A stretch of 25,717 nt of DNA from FEN-1219 sp036274615 (lineage in GTDB: Bacteria > Pseudomonadota > Gammaproteobacteria > Steroidobacterales > Rariloculaceae), in the NCBI GenBank assembly GCA_036274615.1, contig DASUFK010000104.1, positions 1 to 25,717 of the forward strand. Reading direction: 5' to 3'. Below are positions 24,577 through 25,717 of the stretch, one piece after another. The translations under genes and the position numbers were made by a program. The notes below the pieces were generated by a model. The model made no database searches, was not told the origin of the DNA, and saw nothing but the letters and a program-made list of their open reading frames with translations. The stretch's first letter is position 1. Each line of letters starts with the position of its first letter.

Positions 24577-25044
24577 CTAGTGCGCTTCCGCGGAAGCGTG
24601 TTTGCGGTGCAGTCTGGTCACGTGCTGCGCGAGCTCTCGGACGGCTTCGTCGAGAACGACGCCACGCTCCAGTAGCGGCCGCCAACCATGCACTTCGCCC
24701 TCATTGCCAAACTCGCCGGCGTAATTCGCGTTGCCGTGCTCGCCCATGCTCACGGAGAACACACGACCCTCCTCCGTCGACCAGTTGAGGCAAATCTCGC
24801 CGTCCGCTTCGGGAAAGACGTCCGGCAGCGGTATGTCGTCGGGCAACAGGCGAAGCAACCGCGTAGCCACCCCTTCTGCTAGCTCGAGGACTTCGCTGCG
24901 GATCGGCTTCGACCCGTCTCCGTCCCGGTTCGGCAGGTTGGATGACTCCTGAACTGCGGCAAGCTCGGCTCGGGTGCGGCCGAGCGCCGAGGTCCACAAG
25001 TCGCCGCGCTCGACTACGTCGCGCTCTTTGCTCACCCGCGGCAT
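24577..25044 (-). CDS. Small unknown protein next to the Xre-ImmA gene
   Basis: The product would be 155 residues from the ATG at 25044-25042 (MPRVSKERDVVERGDLW). The open frame continues upstream into the HsdR remnant, so the start is uncertain and there is no good ribosome-binding site. The credible part runs from about SEVLELAEGVATRLLRLLPDD to the end. It contains IPLPDVFPEADGEICLNWS, reminiscent of a small-protein family with a P-x-V-x-P-x-x-D-G-x-I-x-L-x-W core. That family has no known function but is often seen in accessory regions. The last codons are contributed by a palindromic repeat (HASAEAH). It ends nine bases before the Xre-ImmA start, which suggests they formed one unit. Confidence 0.55.
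   Translation of the reverse strand: MPRVSKERDVVERGDLWTSALGRTRAELAAVQESSNLPNRDGDGSKPIRSEVLELAEGVATRLLRLLPDDIPLPDVFPEADGEICLNWSTEEGRVFSVSMGEHGNANYAGEFGNEGEVHGWRPLLERGVVLDEAVRELAQHVTRLHRKHASAEAH
24583..24598. repeat. CGCTTCCGCGGAAGCG palindrome, copy C
   Basis: A perfect 16-bp palindrome at the extreme 3' end of the small unknown gene. It supplies the residues ASAEA just before the stop. The same palindrome occurs at 25114-25129 and within 25172-25191. Confidence 0.75.
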
Positions 25045-25427
25045 GCGTTGCATACGAGTGAGGAAGCTTGGTCCCCTGCGGACGTACTCGGGAGCTGCTT
25101 CGGCTACCTTCGACGCTTCCGCGGAAGCGCCGAGCCCTCCGCGGAGGGATTTTGCACCAAGCGGGTGCATGGACGCTTCCGCGGAAGCGTCTCCGGTCGA
25201 CACCGCGTCTGCGATCCAGGCCGCGAGCATGGCTGGCGTGTGGAACGCGAACACGAGGCGCGAGCGCGGCGCCGCTTCGAACCCGTTGGTGAAGCGCGTC
25301 TCCACGTGGACCCGTGCTTCTTGGCCTCCACGACGCCGGCGGCCTTGCCGTCGACGTAGAGCATGTAGTCGGCGAAGCCGTGGCCTCGCTCGAGCGGGAT
25401 TGTCTCGATTGGTTTGCTGGGGGCGAA
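25044..25427 (-). pseudogene. Remnant of a type I restriction enzyme R subunit (HsdR N-terminus)
   Basis: After a TAA at 25430-25428 the frame reads PIETIPLERGHGFADYMLYV, then DGKAAGVVEAKKHGST. This is the nuclease-domain region of HsdR with the D...(E)-x-K catalytic signature (EAKK). Near 25306-25316 the frame shifts and jumps to HVETRFTNGFEAAPRSRLVF, then AFHTPAMLAAWI, which in intact HsdR lies some tens of residues further on, so a stretch is deleted. After a palindromic insert (25114-25191), PSFLTRMQRMP resembles the next HsdR segment. The motor domains are gone and no hsdM or hsdS is present. It is a non-functional relic. Confidence 0.7.
25114..25191. repeat. Composite palindromic element inserted in the HsdR remnant
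   Basis: Four inverted repeats in 78 bases: CGCTTCCGCGGAAGCG (25114-25129), CCCTCCGCGGAGGG (25135-25148), TGCACC/GGTGCA with a 5-nt loop (25153-25169) and GACGCTTCCGCGGAAGCGTC (25172-25191). On the minus strand both outer palindromes read ASAEAS in frame with the flanking protein sequence. The element interrupts HsdR-like sequence between AAWIADAVSTG and the PSFLTRMQRMP segment. Confidence 0.75.
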
Positions 25428-25529
25428 TTATCACCCGTCTGGGCGGCGGGTCTGCCGACTGTTTGACACTTCGGGCGGCTTTGTTGGTTGGCCCGCGTGG
25501 CATCGCCACCCGGCCGTCAAATCGAAGAT

Positions 25530-25542
25530 GGTGTCAGACACC
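25530..25542. repeat. GGTGTCAGACACC palindrome at the end of the DUF445 gene
   Basis: A 13-bp palindrome with a single central base, the same family as 19229-19257. It contains the TGA stop codon (25536-25534) of the DUF445 gene on the minus strand. Confidence 0.75.
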
Positions 25543-25717
25543 AAAGAGGCGCGCGCCCAGGTAGATCAGCAATCCCACGAGCCCGCCGACGAGCGTGCCG
25601 TTCACGCGGATGAACTGCAGGTCCGTACCGATGTTCTGCTCGATGCGCTTCGACGTGGCGATCGGGTCCCAGCTTTCGATCGTCTCCGACACGATCTCCG
25701 ACAGCGGATCCCGGTAG
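25534..25717 (-). CDS. DUF445 family membrane protein, C-terminal end only
   Basis: The frame is open from the right edge of the window to TGA 25536-25534, giving the last 60 residues. The visible part begins YRDPLSEIVSETIESWDP, continues IATSKRIEQNIGTDLQFIRV and ends with NGTLVGGLVGLLIYLGARLF. The GTDLQFIRVNGTLVGGLVGLLIY pattern, with a terminal membrane helix, is characteristic of the DUF445 C-terminus. These are inner-membrane proteins of unknown role. The final residues Gly-Val and the stop are encoded within the palindromic repeat. Confidence 0.8.
   Translation of the reverse strand, partial: YRDPLSEIVSETIESWDPIATSKRIEQNIGTDLQFIRVNGTLVGGLVGLLIYLGARLFGV

Overview
This is a GC-rich proteobacterial chromosome segment, most likely gammaproteobacterial. 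The clues are a UbiB tail of the enterobacterial type, a YbbA/TesA divergent pair, a YcgN (UPF0260) protein, an enteric-style trp gene order and a FadD-type ligase. A Steroidobacterales/Nevskiales-like lineage is a guess from style only. Most of the window is ordinary, densely packed housekeeping DNA. The right-hand 2 kb is a decayed accessory patch.

Layout, left to right. 1-390: 3' end of ubiB on the plus strand, converging on a block of minus-strand genes. 410-4455 (minus): a membrane-anchored Calx-beta-like protein, a VirJ/AcvB-like alpha/beta hydrolase, a large exported protein of unknown function and an exported VOC-fold protein. 4509-13019 (minus): one tightly overlapping transcription unit trpE-G-D-C-F-B-A followed by a DUF2007 protein with a RanBP2-like zinc finger, a membrane-anchored endonuclease/exonuclease/phosphatase protein and a CinA-type MoaB-fold protein. 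It is preceded at 13061-13240 by a complete transcription attenuator: sigma70-like promoter, a 26-codon leader peptide with tandem Trp codons, an antiterminator and an intrinsic terminator. The predicted start of transcription falls at or within a few bases of the leader ATG, so the leader ORF may be leaderless. 13247-13386 holds three short REP-like repeats.

13453-19209 (plus): an ABC exporter half-transporter, an exported SGNH hydrolase and a divergent phosphoenolpyruvate carboxylase. 19264-21391 (minus): ycgN, a Gly/Ser-rich exported protein with 15-nt tandem repeats, and ybbA. 21390-23701 (plus): tesA and fadD, translationally coupled; the tesA and ybbA start codons overlap head-to-head.

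23768-25427 (minus) looks like remnants of a defence or toxin-antitoxin cluster: a frameshifted Xre-ImmA/IrrE gene, a small unknown gene and a broken type I restriction HsdR N-terminus. A perfect palindrome (CGCTTCCGCGGAAGCG) occurs three times here, each time in the same reading phase. The window ends inside the 3' end of a DUF445 gene, whose stop codon lies in a GTGTCAGACAC repeat that also occurs between ppc and ycgN.

Functionally the core is chorismate-to-tryptophan synthesis under Trp-codon attenuation, with anaplerotic carbon supply (ppc) and acyl-CoA metabolism (tesA/fadD) nearby. No tRNA, rRNA, CRISPR array or intact insertion sequence was recognised.
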